From assembly GCA_039638595.1 (NCBI GenBank), contig JBDIWM010000009.1, forward strand, positions 1 to 51,093: a DNA stretch of 51,093 bases, written 5' to 3'. This DNA is from Atribacterota bacterium (GTDB taxonomy: Bacteria > Atribacterota > Atribacteria > Atribacterales > Caldatribacteriaceae). Shown piece after piece: positions 49,950 to 51,093 of the stretch. The notes beneath the pieces were generated by a model, which was not told the DNA's origin, did no database searches, and saw only the letters and a list, made by a program, of their open reading frames with translations. Every line of letters begins with the position of its first letter. Position 1 is the stretch's first letter. The translations under genes were made by a program, and so were the position numbers.

Positions 49950-51093
49950 TTGAAGAGCGTAACAAAGCGAGGGCTTGGAGTTCTGATTTTCGCTTTAATT
50001 TTGATGACCACAGCGCGTTTGGGGTGGGCGCAGGGTGTTTCTTTGCCGGTGGTGGCAATCCGGGTTGAGGGGAACAAAAAGGTTGATGCTCGCCTGATTC
50101 TCTCAGCTGTTTCACTTGGACTAAAGGAACCGTTTAACGCTGAAAAAGTTAAAAGTGACATTAAAGCTATATATGACTTGGGTTATTTCTCTAAAGTATG
50201 GGCTGATACCAAACAGTATCCGGATGGGATTGAAGTCATCTTCAAGGTCCAGGAATTGCCAGTGATTCAGAGCATTCAAATTACCGGAAATACCGCTCTG
50301 AAGACCGAGGAAATTAGGCGGGCTATGATTGTTGCTCCCTTGCAGGTCATGAACTGGAAGATTTTCCAAAGAGACCTGGAACGTATTAAGGCTCTTTACA
50401 GTGATAAGGGTTTTCTCATTACGGCCATCGAAAATATCCGTTTTACTGAGGATGGGGTTCTGAGTTTTGAAATTAAAGAGGGTATAGTGGAAAAAATTGA
50501 ATTTGAGGGCTTCCAGAAGGTTAAAGAATACGTGCTCCGTCGCGAACTCAAAACTGAACCTCCTTTTGTTTTTGATCTGAGTGAACTTAAAAAGAGCATG
50601 AGGGCAATTTACAACCTAGGTTTCTTTGATGACCTTTCCATGAAACTTGAGCCTGGAAGTGACCGGGACCATGTGGTGGTTAAAATCAAGGTGGTGGAGA
50701 AGCTGACCGGAGAAGCTGGGGTGGGTGTTGGATATAATAGCGAAAAGGGATGGTTGGGTTATGTACGGTATAAAGAGTCAAATTTTGGTGGCAATGCTCA
50801 GGCCCTGGAATTACGCTACGAATTTGGTTCCCGGACTCTGTATCGCTTGTCGTTTGAAGAGCCATGGCTTTTTGGGACACCGACTGCCTTTGGTGTTGCC
50901 ATCTATGATCAGATAGAAAAGAAAAAGCACTGGGTAGAACGGGAAGTGGTGGGAAATTATGAAGAAGAGCGTGTGGGGGGTCGGGCGGCCGCCGGCCGCG
51001 CGGGGTCCGGGCTGGGGGGGGGGCCGGATCGGTTTCCGGTGGCCTTGCGCGCCGCCGACGGGGGGGGCGGCGGGGCGCGGCGCGCGCGGCGGG
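49950..51093 (+). CDS. bamA: Outer-membrane assembly factor BamA (Omp85), 3' end missing
   Basis: An open frame of at least 381 codons, cut by the window end. TTG 49950 gives a signal peptide (KRGLGVLIFALILMTTARLGWAQG). Three POTRA-type repeats follow (about 30-105, 106-180, 181-250), each with the aromatic-rich YDLGYFSKVWAD or YNLGFFDDLS loop. The barrel begins about residue 251 (LTGEAGVGVGY), with GYVRYKESNFGG and SFEEPWLFG typical of Omp85. Sequence after 50980 is suspect; translation there yields Gly/Ala/Arg-rich junk, so the last ~38 codons should not be trusted. Omp85 inserts beta-barrel proteins into the outer membrane. Confidence 0.9.
   Translation, partial: MKSVTKRGLGVLIFALILMTTARLGWAQGVSLPVVAIRVEGNKKVDARLILSAVSLGLKEPFNAEKVKSDIKAIYDLGYFSKVWADTKQYPDGIEVIFKVQELPVIQSIQITGNTALKTEEIRRAMIVAPLQVMNWKIFQRDLERIKALYSDKGFLITAIENIRFTEDGVLSFEIKEGIVEKIEFEGFQKVKEYVLRRELKTEPPFVFDLSELKKSMRAIYNLGFFDDLSMKLEPGSDRDHVVVKIKVVEKLTGEAGVGVGYNSEKGWLGYVRYKESNFGGNAQALELRYEFGSRTLYRLSFEEPWLFGTPTAFGVAIYDQIEKKKHWVEREVVGNYEEERVGGRAAAGRAGSGLGGGPDRFPVALRAADGGGGGARRARR
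50981..51093. other. Aberrant G+C-rich terminal stretch, likely artefact
   Basis: Only 12 of these 113 bases are A or T, with a run of ten G (51014-51023) and one of eight. The rest of the window is near balanced composition. It falls at the end of the bamA barrel, where codons become Gly, Ala and Arg only. This fits low-quality or mis-assembled contig-end sequence rather than biology. Confidence 0.8.

Overview
The window looks like a chromosomal contig from a flagellated, Gram-negative-type (diderm), probably anaerobic bacterium of a deep-branching lineage. Seen directly: flagellar L- and P-ring genes (flgH, flgI), an LPS-transport set (lptC, lptA, lptB, one lptF/G permease), and a tamB-bamA pair, all of which imply an outer membrane. 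These sit beside families common in Firmicutes and relatives (YvyF-like flagellar protein, FlgM/FlgN, FliW/CsrA, DUF951, DUF6062, SpoIVB-type S55 peptidase). A two-gene minimal SUF system, oxygen-sensitive two-subunit fumarase and several radical-SAM proteins fit an anaerobe. My best guess is Atribacterota or a neighbouring phylum; this is inference, since no rRNA or tRNA gene is present.

Layout. 2-700 (+): 5'-cut Sir2 deacylase. 2783-644 (-): DUF6062, crcB, DUF190, ElyC/SanA-like. 2954-12098 (+): flgF-G-A-H-I-J, YvyF-like, then flgM-N-K-L-fliW-csrA behind a textbook sigma-28 promoter. 12151-17113 (+): TlpA/rhodanese fusion, lptC-A-B-F, DUF3084. 21728-17096 (-): TlpA-like, isocitrate dehydrogenase, B12-type radical SAM, FAH family, AEC transporter. 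21966-30222 (+): ornithine/lysine decarboxylase, SufC/SufB pair, a stand-alone RAM domain, a LexA homologue that has lost its protease residues, YjbQ, iron-type ADH, cupin, PflX-like radical SAM, DUF2148 and a membrane protein of unknown function. 30458-35177 (+): a 950-residue membrane-anchored coiled coil ending in LysM, then nitroreductase, DUF951 and YchF. 36385-35153 (-): radical SAM. 36543-51093 (+): malic enzyme, fumarase alpha/beta, SDH-type proteinase, topoisomerase III, murA, mreB, S55 peptidase, tamB and bamA (cut by the contig end).

How it fits together. The flagellar block holds rod, ring, hook-filament junction and export-chaperone genes plus the FlgM/sigma-28 and FliW/CsrA checkpoints, and runs straight into the LPS-bridge genes. 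The right-hand block joins C4 metabolism (malate-fumarate-pyruvate) to cell-wall synthesis, cell shape and outer-membrane biogenesis.

Genes are tightly packed. The longest gene-free stretches are 21729-21965 and 30223-30457, both under 300 bases; all three convergent gene pairs overlap at their 3' ends, and I found no convincing intrinsic terminator. Promoters often show an extended -10 (TGnTATAAT) with a poor -35. No tRNA, rRNA, CRISPR array, insertion sequence or prophage was seen. The last ~113 bases are about 89% G+C with long G runs and look like a sequence or assembly artefact.
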